Part shown: positions 47,467 to 58,495 of the stretch, piece by piece
How the letters are laid out: each line of letters opens with the position of its first letter
Position numbering within the stretch: the first letter of the stretch is position 1
Source of the DNA: Roseovarius salinarum
Lineage (GTDB): Bacteria; Pseudomonadota; Alphaproteobacteria; Rhodobacterales; Rhodobacteraceae
Assembly (NCBI RefSeq): GCF_002834145.1
Contig: NZ_PHNT01000005.1
Location: 113,121-177,120 of the forward strand
Length of the DNA: 64,000 bases
Reading direction: 5' to 3'
Made by a program: the position numbers and the translations under genes
The notes under the pieces: model-generated
The model's input: only the letters and a program-made list of their open reading frames with translations
Told to the model about the DNA's origin: nothing
Database searches by the model: none

Positions 47467-49143
47467 TCAGAACAGCCCCTCGACCTCGCCGGTCTCGTTG
47501 AGGCGGATCGACTCGGCGGCCGGTTTGCTGGGCAGCCCGGGCATCGTCATGATCTCGCCGCAGATGACCACGACGAACCCCGCCCCGGCGCTCAGCCGGA
47601 CCTCGCGGATGGGCAGGGTGTGCCCGGCGGGGGCGCCGCGCAGGTTCGGATCGGTGCTGAAGGAATACTGCGTCTTGGCCATGCAGACCGGCAGATCGCC
47701 AAAGCCCGCGTCTTCCCACGCCTTGAGCTGATCGCGCACCTTCTTGTCGGCGATCACCTCGTCGGCGCGGTAGATCGACTTGGCGATGCGGTCGATCTTC
47801 TCGAACAGCGGCAGGTCGTCGCGATAGAGCGGCGAGAACTGCGAGACCCCGCTGTCGGCGATCTCGGCCACGCGCCGGGCCAGCTCCTCGGTGCCCGCCG
47901 AGCCCTCGGCCCAGTGCTTGCACAGGATCGCCTCGGAGCCCTGGGTTTCGACGTAATCAAGCACCGCCTGGATCTCGGCGTCGGTGTCGCCGGCGAAATG
48001 GTTGATCGCCACGACCACGGGCACGCCGAAGGACTTGAGGTTGCCGATGTGCCGGCCAAGGTTGGCGCAGCCCTGTTCGACCGCCTCGACGTTCTCCTCG
48101 CCCAGGTCGCCCTTGGCCACGCCGCCGTTCATTTTCATCGCGCGCACGGTGGCCACCAGCACGACGGCATCGGGCGCCAGCCCCGCCTTGCGGCACTTGA
48201 TGTTCATGAACTTCTCGGCGCCCAGGTCCGCGCCGAAGCCCGCTTCGGTCACCACGTAATCGGCCAGCTTGAGCGCCGTCTTGGTGGCCATGACCGAGTT
48301 GCAGCCGTGCGCGATGTTGGCGAACGGCCCGCCGTGCACGAAGGCGGGGTTGTTCTCCAGTGTCTGCACGAGGTTGGGCTGCATCGCGTCCTTCAGCAGC
48401 ACGGTCATCGCGCCGTCGGCCTTGATGTCACGGCAGGTCACCGCCGTGCGGTCGCGGCGGTAGGCCACGATGATGTCGCCCAGCCGGCGCTGCAGGTCCT
48501 CCAGATCGGTCGCGAGGCACAGGATCGCCATGACCTCCGAGGCCACGGTGATGTCGAAGCCACCCTGCCTGGGGAAGCCGTTGGCGACCCCGCCCAGCGA
48601 CACGACGATGTCGCGCAGCGCGCGGTCGTTCATGTCCATCACCCGGCGCCAGGCGACGCGGCGTTCGTCGATGTCCTGGTCGTTGCCCCAGTAGATGTGG
48701 TTGTCGATCATCGCCGCCAGCAGGTTGTTTGCGCTGGTGATCGCGTGGAAATCCCCGGTGAAGTGAAGGTTCATGTCCTCCATCGGCACCACCTGCGCAT
48801 ATCCGCCGCCCGCGGCGCCGCCCTTCATGCCGAAACAGGGGCCGAGGCTGGCCTCGCGGATGCAGATCGCGGCGTTCTTGCCGATACGGTTGAGCCCGTC
48901 ACCCAACCCCACGGTGGTCGTGGTCTTGCCCTCGCCCGCCGGGGTCGGGTTGATCGCGGTCACGAGGATCAGCTTGCCATCCTCTCGTTCCCGGAGGCTG
49001 TCGATGAACTCCTGGTCGACCTTCGCCTTGTCGTGGCCGAAGGGCAGAAGGTGATCGGACGGGATGCCCAGCTTGTCTCCGACCCGCTGGATCGGCTGCT
49101 TCTTGGCGTCGCGCGCAATTTCGATGTCGGACTTGAAACTCAT
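47467..49143 (-). CDS. fhs: formate-tetrahydrofolate ligase
   Basis: A 558-residue enzyme that makes 10-formyl-THF from formate, THF and ATP. The nucleotide loop [18 protein letters not shown] is near residues 67-84. [45 protein letters not shown] and [16 protein letters not shown] are family blocks, and the C-terminus EGLF is typical. Length is standard. It is upstream of folD. The 175 bp before it contain no recognised riboswitch. Confidence 0.97.
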   Translation of the reverse strand: MSFKSDIEIARDAKKQPIQRVGDKLGIPSDHLLPFGHDKAKVDQEFIDSLREREDGKLILVTAINPTPAGEGKTTTTVGLGDGLNRIGKNAAICIREASLGPCFGMKGGAAGGGYAQVVPMEDMNLHFTGDFHAITSANNLLAAMIDNHIYWGNDQDIDERRVAWRRVMDMNDRALRDIVVSLGGVANGFPRQGGFDITVASEVMAILCLATDLEDLQRRLGDIIVAYRRDRTAVTCRDIKADGAMTVLLKDAMQPNLVQTLENNPAFVHGGPFANIAHGCNSVMATKTALKLADYVVTEAGFGADLGAEKFMNIKCRKAGLAPDAVVLVATVRAMKMNGGVAKGDLGEENVEAVEQGCANLGRHIGNLKSFGVPVVVAINHFAGDTDAEIQAVLDYVETQGSEAILCKHWAEGSAGTEELARRVAEIADSGVSQFSPLYRDDLPLFEKIDRIAKSIYRADEVIADKKVRDQLKAWEDAGFGDLPVCMAKTQYSFSTDPNLRGAPAGHTLPIREVRLSAGAGFVVVICGEIMTMPGLPSKPAAESIRLNETGEVEGLF

Positions 49144-49318
49144 GGTCTATCCTCGTGCTGACCGGGAGACGGGTGATGTTGTCACGCCCTATAGCTGCTC
49201 GGTCACGCGCGGCAGATCGTGTTTCCGACATTTCCGGATTTGCTTGCGGCGGGATGCCGCAGCGCGGTTTCGGATCGGAAACGAGAGACCGCAGGGCGCC
49301 CGCGAAACGTGGCAGGGG

Positions 49319-50101
49319 CTAACGCGAGAGCGTGAAGAACAGCCGGCGGAACGGGAACAGAACGGAGCCATCGGCGCGCACCGGATAGGCCCGCGCCATC
49401 GCGGCCTCGTAGGCTTCGATCAGCTGCGCGCGCTCGTCGGGCGCCAGCGCCTCGAGGACGGGCCGCGCGAAGGTGCTTTCGGTGAAACGGCGCACGGGGT
49501 GGCCGTCGCCCTCGGCGCTCAGGCGCTGGTAATATTCCGTTTCCCACATCCGGAAAGCGCCCAGCGGTGACAGCAATTCCTCGTAGGTCACGGGCGGCAG
49601 GATCGCGGGCGTGCCCGCCCGGTCGACGCGGCCGGGGAAGTATTCCTCGGCCAGGCTCAGCCAGACGCGATGCGACGGTGCGTTGTTCTGGTTCGGCAGT
49701 TGCACCGCCAGTGTGCCGCCCTGGCCCAGCATCTCTGCCAGTCGCGGCATCAGGGTTGCATGGTCGCCTATCCAGTGCAGCGAGGCATTGGCAAAGACGA
49801 GCCCCGGCGCACGCAAGGGGTACCAATCGGAAATGTCGGCCTGCTGCAGCGTATCGTAGCCGGCGGCGTGCCGCGCCTTCTCGAGCATCGCGGGCGAGGA
49901 ATCCACGCCGATCACCCGGTGGCCCGGCGCGCGGGCCGCCAATGCACCGCCCATCGCGCCGCTTCCGCAGCCCAGGTCGATCACGTCGCCCCCGCCCATG
50001 CGTTCCACGGCCGCAAGCAGATCGAGTGCGGGTCGCAAACGTAAATCCCGGAACCTTGCGTAGGCTCCGGGATTCCAATCGTCTCGCGGCGGGCGCTTCA
50101 C
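49319..50101 (-). CDS. tam: trans-aconitate 2-methyltransferase-like methyltransferase
   Basis: A 260-residue SAM methyltransferase. The motif [19 protein letters not shown] is near residue 37. [21 protein letters not shown] at the start and [13 protein letters not shown] with [24 protein letters not shown] are characteristic of the Tam family, which detoxifies trans-aconitate. The start is GTG at 50101, overlapping the ftsH stop by four bases (GTGA). Function is assigned by family; other small carboxylates are possible substrates. Confidence 0.87.
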   Translation of the reverse strand: MKRPPRDDWNPGAYARFRDLRLRPALDLLAAVERMGGGDVIDLGCGSGAMGGALAARAPGHRVIGVDSSPAMLEKARHAAGYDTLQQADISDWYPLRAPGLVFANASLHWIGDHATLMPRLAEMLGQGGTLAVQLPNQNNAPSHRVWLSLAEEYFPGRVDRAGTPAILPPVTYEELLSPLGAFRMWETEYYQRLSAEGDGHPVRRFTESTFARPVLEALAPDERAQLIEAYEAAMARAYPVRADGSVLFPFRRLFFTLSR

Positions 50102-52011
50102 GTCGGTTCGGGTTCCATTCCGCCATCGTCGCGCGGCGGCGACTTCGGCTTGGTTTTCGGGATCGCCGCGACCGACGGTTTTTCTTCGGCCGACTCGGCG
50201 GCATCGGCTCCCGAATCAGGGGGCTCGCCACGGATCACACGGTTGATCTCTTCGCCGGTGAGGGTCTCGTATTCGAGCAGGCCCTGCGCCAGGCGCTCCC
50301 ATTCCTCCTTCTTGTCCATGAGGATGGCGTGGGCGCGCTGGTAGGCCTCGTCGATGAAGCGCTTGACCTCCTGTTCGATCAGCTCCTTGGTGTGCGCCGA
50401 CACCGACAGGCCGCCAGCGGCGTTGCCCATGTAGCCTTCGTGCGCCTGTTCGTAGTCGACGTTGCCCACCTTGTCCGACATCCCCCAGCGCAGGACCATC
50501 GCGCGCGCCAGACCGCTGGCTTGCTGGATATCACCGGCCGGCCCGTTCGAGATGTGCTCGGGGCCGTAATGGATGATCTCGGCGGCCTTGCCGGCCATGG
50601 TCATGGCCAGCTTCTGTTCGCACTCGTCCTTGTGCCAGTTCAGACGGTCGATCTCCGGCAGGCTCACCACCATGCCCAGTGCGCCACCGCGCGGGATGAT
50701 CGTGGCCTTGTAGACCGGGTCGCACTTTTCCAGCTCCATCCCGACGATGGCGTGCCCGGCCTCGTGGTAGGCCGTCTTTTCCTTCTGCTCGGGGGTGAGC
50801 ACCATCGACCGGCGCTCGGAGCCCATCATGACCTTGTCCTTGGCGGCCTCGAAATCATCCATCGTCACGAAACGGCGGCCGACGCGCGCGGCACCCAGCG
50901 CCGCCTCGTTGACAAGGTTGGCAAGATCCGCCCCGGAAAAGCCGGGGGTGCCGCGCGCGACGATGCGCAGGTCCACGTCGGGGCCCAGCGGCGTCTTGCG
51001 GGCGTGCACGTTCAGGATCTTCTCGCGGCCCTTGATGTCGGGGTTGGGCACGTTGATCTCGCGGTCGAACCGGCCCGGGCGCAACAGCGCGGGGTCGAGC
51101 ACGTCCTTGCGGTTGGTGGCGGCCACGATGATCACGCCCTCGTTGGCCTCGAAACCGTCCATCTCGACCAGCAGCTGGTTCAGCGTCTGCTCGCGCTCGT
51201 CGTTGCCGCCGCCGTAGCCGGCGCCGCGGGCGCGGCCCACGGCGTCGATCTCGTCGATGAACACGATGCACGGCGCGTTCTTCTTGGCCTGTTCGAACAT
51301 GTCGCGCACGCGGCTGGCGCCGACGCCCACGAACATCTCGACGAAGTCGGACCCCGAGATGGTGAAGAACGGCACGCCCGCCTCGCCGGCAATGGCGCGC
51401 GCAAGAAGCGTCTTGCCGGTGCCCGGCGGGCCGACCAGAAGCGCCCCCTTGGGGATCTGTCCGCCCAGGCGGCTGAACTTCTGGGGGTTGCGCAGGAACT
51501 CGACGATCTCCTCGAGCTCCTCCTTGGCCTCGTCGATGCCGGCCACGTCGTCGAAGGTGACACGCCCCTGCTTTTCGGTGAGCATCTTGGCCTTGGACTT
51601 GCCGAAGCCCATTGCGCCGCCCTTGCCACCGCCCTGCATGCGGTTCATGAAGTAGATCCAGACACCGATCAGCAGCAGGAACGGTAGAAGCGAGATCAGG
51701 AAGGTCTGGAACCCTGACTGCTCCTGGCTTTCGGCATTGACCTCGATGCCCTGGTCGATGAGACGCTGGGTGATCTCGGCGTCTTCGGGCTTGATCGTGG
51801 TGTAGTTGTTGCCGTCGGCCCCACGGAAGCGCACGTTCTCGCCGTCCAGGGTCACCTGGCTGACGTTGCCTTCCTCGAGCTGCGTGATGAATTCCGAATA
51901 GCTGATACTCTGGCTTTGCAGCGTATTGCCCGACCCGCTGAACAGGTTGAACAGCGCCAGGATCAGCAGGAACAGCACGACCCAGAAGGCGATATTTCTA
52001 GCGTTGCCCAA
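50098..52011 (-). CDS. ftsH: ATP-dependent zinc metalloprotease FtsH
   Basis: A membrane-anchored AAA protease of about 637 residues. It has an N-terminal helix ([19 protein letters not shown]), a periplasmic domain, and a second helix near residue 108. Walker [20 protein letters not shown] is near residue 196, the SRH region [13 protein letters not shown] near 306, and the zinc motif HEAGH near residue 415. I place the start at a TTG (52011) before GNARNIAFW, because GAGGAG lies at correct spacing and this is where related proteins begin. An ATG 11 codons upstream (52044) has no ribosome site. Confidence 0.95.
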   Translation of the reverse strand: MGNARNIAFWVVLFLLILALFNLFSGSGNTLQSQSISYSEFITQLEEGNVSQVTLDGENVRFRGADGNNYTTIKPEDAEITQRLIDQGIEVNAESQEQSGFQTFLISLLPFLLLIGVWIYFMNRMQGGGKGGAMGFGKSKAKMLTEKQGRVTFDDVAGIDEAKEELEEIVEFLRNPQKFSRLGGQIPKGALLVGPPGTGKTLLARAIAGEAGVPFFTISGSDFVEMFVGVGASRVRDMFEQAKKNAPCIVFIDEIDAVGRARGAGYGGGNDEREQTLNQLLVEMDGFEANEGVIIVAATNRKDVLDPALLRPGRFDREINVPNPDIKGREKILNVHARKTPLGPDVDLRIVARGTPGFSGADLANLVNEAALGAARVGRRFVTMDDFEAAKDKVMMGSERRSMVLTPEQKEKTAYHEAGHAIVGMELEKCDPVYKATIIPRGGALGMVVSLPEIDRLNWHKDECEQKLAMTMAGKAAEIIHYGPEHISNGPAGDIQQASGLARAMVLRWGMSDKVGNVDYEQAHEGYMGNAAGGLSVSAHTKELIEQEVKRFIDEAYQRAHAILMDKKEEWERLAQGLLEYETLTGEEINRVIRGEPPDSGADAAESAEEKPSVAAIPKTKPKSPPRDDGGMEPEPT

Positions 52012-52090
52012 GGAAACTCTCCTCAATTCTCCGGTGGTCCGCATCTATCACGCGGCCCACGGGTTCTAAATAGAGATCATACATCACTCT

Positions 52091-53350
52091 TCAATGCGAT
52101 AATAGCTTGCTGAAAAGCGTGTCGGGGGGCCGCTCGAGCGCGGCTTCCCAGCCGTTCGGGCATCCCGCAAGCGGCGCCGCGACGAGTCGTCGCCCGCGCC
52201 AGACGGCCGGCGACGCCGTGAGCGAGGCTGCCGGCAGGCCCGTCTCGCGCCAGCCCGGGCACTCCTGCAGGCCCGTGGGCCCCAGCGCCCGGATCTCCAC
52301 GCCGGTGCTGTCGGGGCCCGTCACCCGCCATCGCCCGTCCCAAAGTGCACCGGGCGCCGCGGAAGTTTCGGCGACCGCGGCATGTTCGCGCGCAATGCGC
52401 AACCGGTCGCGCTCCGGCGTGACGAGGGCACCCTGCAGCGTCATCCCCTGCCCGGTGCGCGCCGCATCCAGCAAACGACCCAAGGCCACGCCACGTGCAC
52501 CGTGGCCCGGGCCGGCGACCCACCTCAGGCCCGCCTGAAGCAACCTGCGGGCAAGTTCGTCATGCAGACGGGCAAGGCCGTCACGTGCAACCAGCATGTC
52601 ACCGGACTGGAAGGTCACGATATCGTGTGCAGCCTCGCGCAAACAGGCGTAGAGGGCATCCCGCGCGCCGGCCAGGTGATGTGCCACCGCCGACAGCCCG
52701 GTGGCCGAGATGCCCAGGGGCGCGAGCTGGTCCAGCACCTGCCGCGCCCGCACCCGCTCGAACGTCGGGTCGGCGTTCGACGGGTCCTCGGTCCAGGCGA
52801 TGCCGCGGTCGGTCAGCACGCGGCGCAGCGCGGCGCGGGTAATGCGCAATGCGGGGCGGCGGAACGTCACCCCGTGCTCCACCCGGTCGCCCATCGCCGA
52901 CAGGCCGTCAAGGCCCGCCTCGCGCGCCAGCCGCATCAGCAACGTCTCGGCCTGGTCGTCGGCGGTATGGGCCAGGGCAACATCTGCCAGCCCGCGGCCC
53001 CGTGCCCAATCGGCCATCAACCGGTAACGGGCCTCGCGCGCGGCTTCCTGCAGGTTGCCGGTGCCGTCCCAGCCTTCGACCCACGGAAGGGTGTCGTGCG
53101 GGATGCCGAGCCGTGCGCAGGTTTCCGCCACCGCCGCCGCCTCCCCGGCGGATTCGGGCCGTAGCCGGTGATCGACCGTCACCGCCCGAAGGGCCGGGCC
53201 GCCGTCGGCCGCCCAGTCTGCCAGCAACACGAGCAACGCCACCGAATCGCCGCCGCCCGATACGGCGATCCCCAGCGCGACGGGCGGATCGGGCTGGAAA
53301 TGCGCCGCGATTTCCGCACGCAACGCGACGGCCGTGTCGTTCACTGGCAT
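52091..53350 (-). CDS. tilS: tRNA(Ile)-lysidine synthase
   Basis: A 419-residue enzyme that modifies the CAU anticodon of tRNA-Ile to lysidine. The PP-loop motif SGGGDSVALL begins at Ser31, followed by AVTVDHRLRPESAGEAA and LAHTADDQAETLLMRLAR (near residues 124-141). The C-terminal part is Arg/Ala/Gly-rich and poorly conserved. The ATG at 53350 overlaps the cpoB end by 10 bases; an in-frame GTG two codons later would give a four-base GTGA overlap and is also possible. It is followed by ftsH, as is usual. Confidence 0.94.
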   Translation of the reverse strand: MPVNDTAVALRAEIAAHFQPDPPVALGIAVSGGGDSVALLVLLADWAADGGPALRAVTVDHRLRPESAGEAAAVAETCARLGIPHDTLPWVEGWDGTGNLQEAAREARYRLMADWARGRGLADVALAHTADDQAETLLMRLAREAGLDGLSAMGDRVEHGVTFRRPALRITRAALRRVLTDRGIAWTEDPSNADPTFERVRARQVLDQLAPLGISATGLSAVAHHLAGARDALYACLREAAHDIVTFQSGDMLVARDGLARLHDELARRLLQAGLRWVAGPGHGARGVALGRLLDAARTGQGMTLQGALVTPERDRLRIAREHAAVAETSAAPGALWDGRWRVTGPDSTGVEIRALGPTGLQECPGWRETGLPAASLTASPAVWRGRRLVAAPLAGCPNGWEAALERPPDTLFSKLLSH

Positions 53351-54180
53351 CCCAGGTCGCGCATCTCCTGTCGCGCCTTGGGCACGGTCTCGGTCAGGGG
53401 AAACCGGTTGCCGATCTCCGCAAGGGTGATGCAGGCCTGTTCTGTCTGGCCCAGGCGCCCCAGCGACCGGCCCAGCCGGAACAGCGCCTCGGGCGCCTGT
53501 GGGCCGCTCTGATCGGCGCTGAACAGGTCAAGATAGACCCGCGCCGCCTTCTTCGTTTCACCCATCGCCTCCAGCGCGGCGCCTTCGCCCAGCGCGGCGC
53601 GCGCCGTCAGGGGGCCGGCGGGATAGGTGTCGCGGAACTCGCGGAACAGCCGCGCCGCCCTGGCGGTGTCGCCGGCCTCAAGCGCCTCCTGCGCCCGGCG
53701 GAAATCGGCCTCTTCGCTCACCGCCATCTGGGGGCTTTCGGCCTCCCCGGTGGTCTCGGCCGGGGCAGTCGCGGATCCTGCCTCGGGCAGGTCGCCACCG
53801 CCCAGCGTCGTACCCTGTTCGAGTTCGGCGATGTCGCAGTCGGCCTCCAGTTCGCACAGCCGGAACTCGAGGTCGCCGAGGCGGTTCGTGCCGTCGCGGA
53901 CGATCCGGTTGATGCGGTGTTCCAGTTCCTCGGTCTTGGCGGTCAGGCGCTGCAATGCACCCTCTATCGCATTCACCCATTCGAGCATCGTGCCCTCGCC
54001 CGACGGCTGCGCCACACCCTGCGTCGTGGAAAGTTCACGCTTGAGCTTCCGGATCTCGACGTGCAGCACGGAAAGTTCCTGGCGGATGTCGGCCAGCGTC
54101 TGCTGCCTGTCCTGCGCCGCCACCGGGGCGCAAACGGCGACCGCGGCGGCCAGAACGACGCAGGTAACGAGGCGGCGCAT
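53341..54180 (-). CDS. cpoB: Tol-Pal system protein CpoB (YbgF)
   Basis: A 279-residue periplasmic protein that coordinates Tol-Pal with peptidoglycan synthesis. Signal peptide MRRLVTCVVLAAAVAVCAPVAA spans residues 1-22. A coiled-coil segment follows (about residues 24-120, with LADIRQELSVLHVEIRKLKRELS), then an acidic linker. C-terminal TPR repeats include DFRRAQEALEAGDTARAARLFREF and GPQAPEALFRLGRSLGRLGQTE. It lies 17 bp after pal. The start chosen is the signal peptide ATG. Confidence 0.93.
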   Translation of the reverse strand: MRRLVTCVVLAAAVAVCAPVAAQDRQQTLADIRQELSVLHVEIRKLKRELSTTQGVAQPSGEGTMLEWVNAIEGALQRLTAKTEELEHRINRIVRDGTNRLGDLEFRLCELEADCDIAELEQGTTLGGGDLPEAGSATAPAETTGEAESPQMAVSEEADFRRAQEALEAGDTARAARLFREFRDTYPAGPLTARAALGEGAALEAMGETKKAARVYLDLFSADQSGPQAPEALFRLGRSLGRLGQTEQACITLAEIGNRFPLTETVPKARQEMRDLGCQ

Positions 54181-54197
54181 CTTGCTCCCCCCGCCGG

Positions 54198-54686
54198 TCA
54201 GCCGGTGGGCGTGACGGAAATCACCGTCACCGCGCGGCGGTTCTTGGCATAGCAGCTTTCGTCGCTGCACACTTCGATCGGGCGCTCCTTGCCGTAACTG
54301 ACGGTTTTGAGCCGGCTGCCGGCAACGCCGCGGCTGACCAGATATTCGCGCACCGCGTTGGCGCGCCGCGCGCCCAGCGCGAGGTTGTATTCGCGGGTGC
54401 CCTGTTCGTCGGCGTGCCCCTCGATCACCGCGCGGTAGTCGGAATTGCTCATCAGCCACTCGGCCTGCGCGTCAAGCGTGTCGCGCGCCTGCGCCGACAG
54501 CGTGGACTGGTCGACCGCGAAAAGCACACGGTCTCCGACGGCCTGCTGGAAATAGGCGGGCGAGGCCGGGTCGGACGCGGCCGTGTTGAGGTTCACCGCA
54601 TCGGCTTCGCCGAAACGCGCCGCGCCGCCGCAGCCGGCCAGCGCCAGTGCCGCGCAGAAAAGAATGGTCTTGCTCGCATAGGTCAT
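54198..54686 (-). CDS. pal: peptidoglycan-associated lipoprotein Pal
   Basis: A 162-residue outer-membrane lipoprotein (lipobox LAGC with Cys19) with an OmpA-like peptidoglycan-binding domain. RVLFAVDQSTLSAQARDTLDAQAEWL is followed by AVIEGHADEQGTREYNLALGARRANAV, and RTVSYGKERP-like KTVSYGKERPIEVCSDESCYAKNRRAV ends it. It anchors the outer membrane to the wall and binds TolB. It is 102 bp downstream of tolB on the same strand, in the standard order tolQ-R-A-B-pal-cpoB. Confidence 0.96.
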   Translation of the reverse strand: MTYASKTILFCAALALAGCGGAARFGEADAVNLNTAASDPASPAYFQQAVGDRVLFAVDQSTLSAQARDTLDAQAEWLMSNSDYRAVIEGHADEQGTREYNLALGARRANAVREYLVSRGVAGSRLKTVSYGKERPIEVCSDESCYAKNRRAVTVISVTPTG

Positions 54687-54788
54687 GGGTCTGCCCCGTT
54701 TATCTGCCGCGCAGTGCGGCCTGCTCTGGATCGTGGCCCCGTGTCTACCACAGCCGGCGGGTCAAGGAAACGCGTCGCGAGACGCGGG

Positions 54789-56114
54789 TCAGTCATTCAG
54801 CGGCGACCAGGCGGGATCGCTCGCGCCCGTCTCGGTGGGCACCTGCTTGAGGTTGCGCCCCGTGATGTCCACCGAGTAAAGGCTCGCCTGCCCGCTGGCG
54901 CCCTGGGTTTCGCGGGTGAACATGATGACCCGGCCGTTGGGCGACCATGTCGGCCCCTCGTCGAGGAAGCTCGCGGTCAGCAGGCGTTCCTCGCTTCCGT
55001 CGGTGCGCATGACGCCGATGTGGAACCGCCCCTTGGACTGCTTGGTGAACGCCACCAGATCGCCGCGCGGGGACCACACGGGCGTGCCGTAGCGGCCCTG
55101 CCCGAAGCTGATCCGCGTCGCCTCGCCGCCCCGAGTGGGCATGATGTAGAGTTGCTGGCTGCCCGAGCGATCGGATTCGAAGACGATGCGTTCCCCGTCG
55201 GGGCTGAAGCTTGGCGCGGTCTCGATCGATGGCGCGCGTGTCAGCCGGCGGCGATCACCGGTGCCGATCTCCATGACGTAGATGTCCGTGTTGCCGCCGC
55301 GCGTCAGCGAATAGACGACGTGCCGCCCGTCGGGCGCGAAGCGGGGCGCGAAGCTCATCGAACCTTCCTGGCTTTCCAGCGCGCGGCGGTTCATCGTGGC
55401 CAGGTCCAGCAGGTAGATACGCGGGAATCCCGTCTTGTAACTGGTATAGAGGATCCGGTCCCCGTCCGGAGAAAACCGCGGCGCCAGGACGATCGAAGAC
55501 GAATCGCTGAGGTATTCCACGTTGGCCCCGTCGTAATCCATGATCGCCAGACGCTTGGCGCGCGCGTTCTTGGGGCCGGATTCCGCGACGAAGGCAACGC
55601 GGCTGTCGAAATAGGCGCCCTCGCCGGTAAGCCGGGTATAGATCTCGTCGGCGACCTTGTGAGCGATGCGCCGCCAGCCCGATTGCGTGCCAGAAAGCTG
55701 CAGACCGTCGCCCATTTCCTGCCCGGCGAAAACGTCGAACAGGCGAAAGCGCGCCACCAGCTTGCCCGTGTCATCCACGCTGACCGCGCCGGTCACTAGG
55801 GCCTGCGCGTTGATCGCCTTCCAGTCGGCGAACTGGACCGGGCTGGAAAAGCTCGTGATCCGGGCGATGTGCGCCTTCTGCGGGATTTCCCGGAACAACC
55901 CGGTGCCCGACAGGTCGGCGGCGATCACGCGGGCCACGTCGCGGCCCATCTGCGCGCCGGTGGCACTGTCGGAGACGAAGTCGGGCACGGCGATGGGCAA
56001 CGGCTCGATCACGCCCTCGGTGATCTCGATCCGGAGCGGGCCGTCGTCCTGAGCGGCGACCGGCGCCGCCCACAGGCACATTGCGGCAAGGAGGGTCAGG
56101 ATGCGTGTCATCAT
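54789..56114 (-). CDS. tolB: Tol-Pal system beta-propeller protein TolB
   Basis: A 441-residue periplasmic protein with a signal peptide ([21 protein letters not shown]), an N-terminal alpha/beta domain and C-terminal PD40 beta-propeller repeats. Propeller units include [50 protein letters not shown] and [23 protein letters not shown]. Its ATG overlaps the tolA stop by four bases (ATGA); a second ATG follows directly. Confidence 0.97.
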   Translation of the reverse strand: MMTRILTLLAAMCLWAAPVAAQDDGPLRIEITEGVIEPLPIAVPDFVSDSATGAQMGRDVARVIAADLSGTGLFREIPQKAHIARITSFSSPVQFADWKAINAQALVTGAVSVDDTGKLVARFRLFDVFAGQEMGDGLQLSGTQSGWRRIAHKVADEIYTRLTGEGAYFDSRVAFVAESGPKNARAKRLAIMDYDGANVEYLSDSSSIVLAPRFSPDGDRILYTSYKTGFPRIYLLDLATMNRRALESQEGSMSFAPRFAPDGRHVVYSLTRGGNTDIYVMEIGTGDRRRLTRAPSIETAPSFSPDGERIVFESDRSGSQQLYIMPTRGGEATRISFGQGRYGTPVWSPRGDLVAFTKQSKGRFHIGVMRTDGSEERLLTASFLDEGPTWSPNGRVIMFTRETQGASGQASLYSVDITGRNLKQVPTETGASDPAWSPLND

Positions 56115-57205
56115 TTGCTCCTCATTTTCTCCGGATTGAATGTCATTTCAATGTCTCGCCATCTGGCGTATTTCTCGGCCGGCAGATCGTAGCCGCGCGC
56201 GCCGCAGCGTATGATCGCGCGGCGGGCCGCTCCGAAGGCCTGGCGCACCGCGTCGCCGGTGCCGCCACGCGCCTCGATCAGGCGGATCGAGCCCCGGATC
56301 GGGCGCGCGTCCTCGGACATGGTCACGCCGACCACGACGGTTGTCCGCAGCGCGTCCGATCCCAGAGAGCCCACGTTCCAGCATTGCCGGACGGCCACCC
56401 GAAGCGCATCCTTTTCGCCGCGCGTCATCGGCGGGCCGGACGGTGCCGGCGCCTCCGCTTCGGGCGCGTCGTCCAACGCCTCGGCCAGCGCCTGTTCCAC
56501 CGCCGCGTCGGTAGCGTCTTCGGCACGGTCGGTCTCCACGGTGTCGCGGGCGGGCCGTCCGGGCCGCTGGCGCGGGCGCAGCGACCGGGACGGGGCGGCA
56601 CGCGCGGGGTTCTCGGCCTCGGTGACGATCTCGGTCGCCGCCGCCTCGGGGGCGGTGGCCGCCTGCTCCTCGCGCGCGGTCTCGGCATCGGGATCGGGTT
56701 GCGTCTCCTCGCGGCGCACCGGGTCCTGCCGGACGTCGCGCTCGGGCCGGGCGACCGGCTCGGGCGCGACACGCGGCGCGGGGCGCGGTTTGGGCCGGTC
56801 GGAGGTTTCCGGGACCATCACGGCAACGTCTTCCGACGGCGACGCGAGCGCGGGCGCCTCATCGGCGACATCGGCCGACGCGGGCGGCGTGGGCTCGGCC
56901 ACCTCGGGCGGCGTGTCCGGGGCCGGATCGCCGGCCCGCGTGGGTTGCTCCTGCTCGGGTGGCGTGTCGGCGGCCGGCGCCAGATCGGGTGCGCTGTCCT
57001 GCTCCGGCGCCTGCGGCGACTGCACCCGCGACTGCGCCCGCGCGGGATCCTGCCGCGCGGTCAGCGCGGCGTATTCCTCCGGCGACACGGCCGTGACCTC
57101 CGTTACTTCGAAAGGCACCGGCTCGGATTCGAAGGTGCCGCCCACGAGCGACCAGACGATGACCGCCCCGTGCGCCACCCCGGATATGACCTGACCGGTG
57201 TTCAT
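56111..57205 (-). CDS. tolA: TolA-like Tol-Pal energy-transfer protein
   Basis: A 364-residue protein spanning the periplasm between TolQ-TolR and TolB-Pal. One N-terminal helix ([18 protein letters not shown], residues 6-23) is followed by about 240 residues of Pro/Glu/Ala/Asp-rich low-complexity sequence instead of the Lys/Ala helix found in enterobacterial TolA. The C-terminal TonB/TolA-like domain is near residues 270-364 ([60 protein letters not shown]). It lies 10 bp after tolR and overlaps tolB. Confidence 0.9.
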   Translation of the reverse strand: MNTGQVISGVAHGAVIVWSLVGGTFESEPVPFEVTEVTAVSPEEYAALTARQDPARAQSRVQSPQAPEQDSAPDLAPAADTPPEQEQPTRAGDPAPDTPPEVAEPTPPASADVADEAPALASPSEDVAVMVPETSDRPKPRPAPRVAPEPVARPERDVRQDPVRREETQPDPDAETAREEQAATAPEAAATEIVTEAENPARAAPSRSLRPRQRPGRPARDTVETDRAEDATDAAVEQALAEALDDAPEAEAPAPSGPPMTRGEKDALRVAVRQCWNVGSLGSDALRTTVVVGVTMSEDARPIRGSIRLIEARGGTGDAVRQAFGAARRAIIRCGARGYDLPAEKYARWRDIEMTFNPEKMRSK

Positions 57206-57215
57206 GCCGCGCCCG

Positions 57216-57689
57216 TCAGTTCCGGGTTTCGTCGAGATCCGGGCCGCCGGTATCGGTCACAAGGCCGATGTCGGTGAAACCGCCGCGGTTGAGCGCACCC
57301 ATCACCTGCACCACCAGCGCATAGGGCACCTCGCCGTCGGCGCGCAAGTAGACGCGCGTGCCCGCGCGCTCGGCGGCGATGGCGCGCAGCTTGCCGACCA
57401 GATCGGCGCGCGGCACCTGCGTCTCCTGGATCATGACCAGCCCGTCGCCGGTGATGGTCAGGGTCAGCGGCTCCTCCTGTTCGCCCGGCAGGGCATTCGC
57501 CGCGGTCTTGGGCAACTCCACGGGCACGCCCACCGTCATCAGCGGTGCGGCGACCATGAATATGATGAGCAGCACAAGCATGACGTCCACGAAGGGGGTC
57601 ACGTTGATCTCGGCCATCGGGCGCGTGCGCCCGCCGCGCCGGCGCCGCCGCGTCCCTCCGCCCGTTTTCTGCACCACGCCACCGGCCAT
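57216..57689 (-). CDS. tolR: Tol-Pal system protein TolR
   Basis: A 157-residue ExbD/TolR-family protein with one transmembrane helix. INVTPFVDVMLVLLIIFMVAAPLM near residues 29-52 contains the conserved membrane Asp used for proton flow. The N-terminal tail is unusually Arg/Gly-rich (GGGTRRRRRGGRTRP). The periplasmic domain includes VELPKTAANALPG and VYLRADGEVPYALVVQVMGALNRGGF. It sits 4 bp after tolQ. Confidence 0.95.
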   Translation of the reverse strand: MAGGVVQKTGGGTRRRRRGGRTRPMAEINVTPFVDVMLVLLIIFMVAAPLMTVGVPVELPKTAANALPGEQEEPLTLTITGDGLVMIQETQVPRADLVGKLRAIAAERAGTRVYLRADGEVPYALVVQVMGALNRGGFTDIGLVTDTGGPDLDETRN

Positions 57690-57693
57690 CGCG

Positions 57694-58389
57694 TCAACTG
57701 TCGAGCTGGCGGCTGAGCAGGGTTCCGAACTCGTCCGCGAAGGCCTCGTAGCCCGCCACGATGCGGTCGGAATCCGCGCTGAGCTTGTTGTAGAAGATCA
57801 CCGCCGGGATCGCCGCCAGAAGCCCCAGCCCGGTCGCCAGCAGCGCCTCCGCGATGCCGGGCGCGACCACGGCCAGGTTCGTGTTCTGCTGTTCGGCGAT
57901 ACCGATGAACGAATGCATGATGCCCCACACCGTTCCGAACAGGCCGACGAAGGGCGCGGTCGAACCCACCGTGGCCAGCACGGACAGGCCGCTTTGCAGA
58001 TCCTCGGACTCCTTGGCGATGGCCACGTCCATGGACCGGTCAATCCGCTGCGCGGCCCCTGGGATGAGCGCGCCGTCGGCGCGATGACTGCGCCGCCATT
58101 CCGTCATGCCCGCCGCGAATATGCGCTCGGACCGGCCGTCCGGATCGGGGCCGGTTTCCTCGAACAGCCCGTCCAGCGGCTCTCCCGACCAGAACCGACG
58201 GTCGAAGCTGTCGGCCTCTGACCGGGCGCGCCGATAGCTGATGAGTTTCTGTATGATGATGGACCAGGCCCAGAACGAGGCCAGGACCAGAAGGATGATC
58301 ACGAGTTTCACGACAATCGTGGCGCGCGCGAACAACGCCCACAAGGAAAAATCGATCTCCTGCGCGAGTGCCAGGGTTTCTGCTTCCAT
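57694..58389 (-). CDS. tolQ: Tol-Pal system protein TolQ
   Basis: A 231-residue MotA/TolQ/ExbB-family proton-channel protein with three helices: about 20-45 (ATIVVKLVIILLVLASFWAWSIII), about 135-158 (TVGSTAPFVGLFGTVWGIMHSF) and about 171-195 (VVAPGIAEALLATGLGLLAAIPAV). The motif VGLFGTVWGIM and GIAEALLATGLGL are diagnostic. It is the first gene of tolQRAB and lies 106 bp downstream of ybgC. Confidence 0.97.
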   Translation of the reverse strand: MEAETLALAQEIDFSLWALFARATIVVKLVIILLVLASFWAWSIIIQKLISYRRARSEADSFDRRFWSGEPLDGLFEETGPDPDGRSERIFAAGMTEWRRSHRADGALIPGAAQRIDRSMDVAIAKESEDLQSGLSVLATVGSTAPFVGLFGTVWGIMHSFIGIAEQQNTNLAVVAPGIAEALLATGLGLLAAIPAVIFYNKLSADSDRIVAGYEAFADEFGTLLSRQLDS

Positions 58390-58495
58390 ATGCCTGCTCT
58401 TTGTCCGGTCGGCCTTGTTTGCCCGGCCGTATTGCGCCGCAAACTACCCGATGTCCAAGGCGAAAGCCAACACGAAGGCGTCAGCGACGCCGATT

